Below, piece by piece: positions 63,815-64,000 of a stretch of DNA of 64,000 bases. A program made the translations under genes and the position numbers. The notes under the pieces were generated by a model. It had not been told where the DNA came from and did no database searches. It saw nothing but the letters and a program-made list of their open reading frames with translations. Position 1 is the first letter of the stretch. Each line of letters begins with the position of its first letter. This DNA comes from Syntrophobacter fumaroxidans MPOB (GTDB lineage Bacteria; Desulfobacterota; Syntrophobacteria; Syntrophobacterales; Syntrophobacteraceae), in contig NC_008554.1 of assembly GCF_000014965.1 (NCBI RefSeq), positions 4,142,001 to 4,206,000 of the forward strand. Direction: 5' to 3'.

Positions 63815-63868
63815 AGGTCAAAAAAGAAAGCGGAGTACCCTAAAAGTACCCCGCTCGATTTTTGAGTT
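63815..63868. terminator. Bidirectional terminator beside tRNA-Glu
   Basis: AGCGGAGTAC-N7-GTACCCCGCT (63829-63855) has T-runs on both strands (CGATTTTT on plus, TTCTTTTTT on minus). On the minus strand it ends the tRNA-Glu transcript. Confidence 0.75.
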
Positions 63869-63945
63869 GGCGTCCCCAACCGGATTTGAACCGGTGTTGC
63901 CGGCGTGAAAGGCCGGTGTCCTGGACCGGGCTAGACGATGGGGAC
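63868..63945 (-). tRNA. tRNA-Glu (UUC)
   Basis: The minus strand starts GTCCCCATCGTCTAG and ends in encoded CCA. Acceptor GTCCCCA pairs with TGGGGAC; the anticodon loop is CTTTCAC (anticodon UUC) and the T arm CCGGTTCAAATCCGG is normal. The 55 bp to its right carry nothing else recognised. Confidence 0.95.
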
Positions 63946-64000
63946 GCAAGGCAGAAGTGCTATCTAACGAAAGCGGCCGCGGATGTCAAGAGGTTAATTG

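Noticed and set aside
1-64000. CRISPR array or rRNA operon
   Set aside because: No regularly spaced identical repeats of 24-40 bp and no rRNA-like sequence were seen; the tandem repeats present have too few units.

Overview
The window is high-GC bacterial DNA with dense, often overlapping genes. The gene set points to an anaerobic deltaproteobacterium of the Syntrophobacter type: a PPi-dependent phosphofructokinase, a SelD that is itself a selenoprotein, ferredoxin-containing MinD ATPases grouped with NifX-like proteins (the 'orange protein' type cluster of sulfate reducers and relatives), and sulfur/selenium transfer proteins of the TusA/DsrE families. The assignment to Syntrophobacter fumaroxidans or a close relative is an inference from gene content; no 16S rRNA or other definitive marker lies in the window.

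Layout. 1-2.7 kb: an edge-truncated pfp and a fused SDR/DUF2867 protein. 2.8-9.8 kb: a forward block made of a tiny DUF3096 membrane protein and a tightly overlapping RND efflux operon (outer-membrane factor, adaptor, pump) that ends in a predicted diadenylate cyclase. 9.9-18 kb: single genes (HAD phosphatase, PilZ, secreted ankyrin protein, PfkB kinase, WrbA) and an ArsR-thioredoxin-MauE operon divergent from a ferredoxin-nitroreductase. 18-26.5 kb: a nine-gene leftward operon that joins a complete branched-chain-type ABC importer (livJ-H-M-G-F) to 5-oxoprolinase (pxpB-C-A) and a DUF1445 D-glutamate-cyclase-like gene. 27-28.7 kb: yedF-selD, with a UGA selenocysteine codon and SECIS-like hairpin in selD. 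31-37 kb: a MinD/NifX/NifU cluster with two sigma54-type promoters and recurring upstream palindromes. 37-45.5 kb: M42 peptidase, nucleoside-recognition permease, alpha/beta hydrolase, Tat-exported superoxide dismutase, an orphan RelE-like toxin, a methyltransferase, a TauE permease and a DsrE protein. 45.8-51.4 kb: a LysR pseudogene, a MarR-DUF4405-methyltransferase operon, and a 1.1-kb insertion (toxin-antitoxin pair and parA fragment) between 72-bp direct repeats that duplicate the 3' end of a hydrolase gene. 51.9-60.6 kb: membrane and methyltransferase genes, a PP2C-FHA signalling pair, a degenerate M28 peptidase, ftsH and a second ankyrin protein. 60.6-64 kb: repeats, a decayed tRNA-Glu fragment, a DUF4395 gene, a SASA-type esterase, a possible small RNA and an intact tRNA-Glu.

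The strongest candidates for new biology are the sigma54/palindrome control layer of the MinD-NifX cluster, the efflux operon joined to a c-di-AMP synthase, the ABC importer joined to 5-oxoproline/D-glutamate genes, the direct-repeat-bounded insertion, and two related structured elements with terminal inverted repeats (26.6 and 30.3 kb). Many long antisense ORFs exist because of the GC-rich codon bias; they were judged to be shadows and left out. All functional calls come from reading motifs by eye, without database searches.
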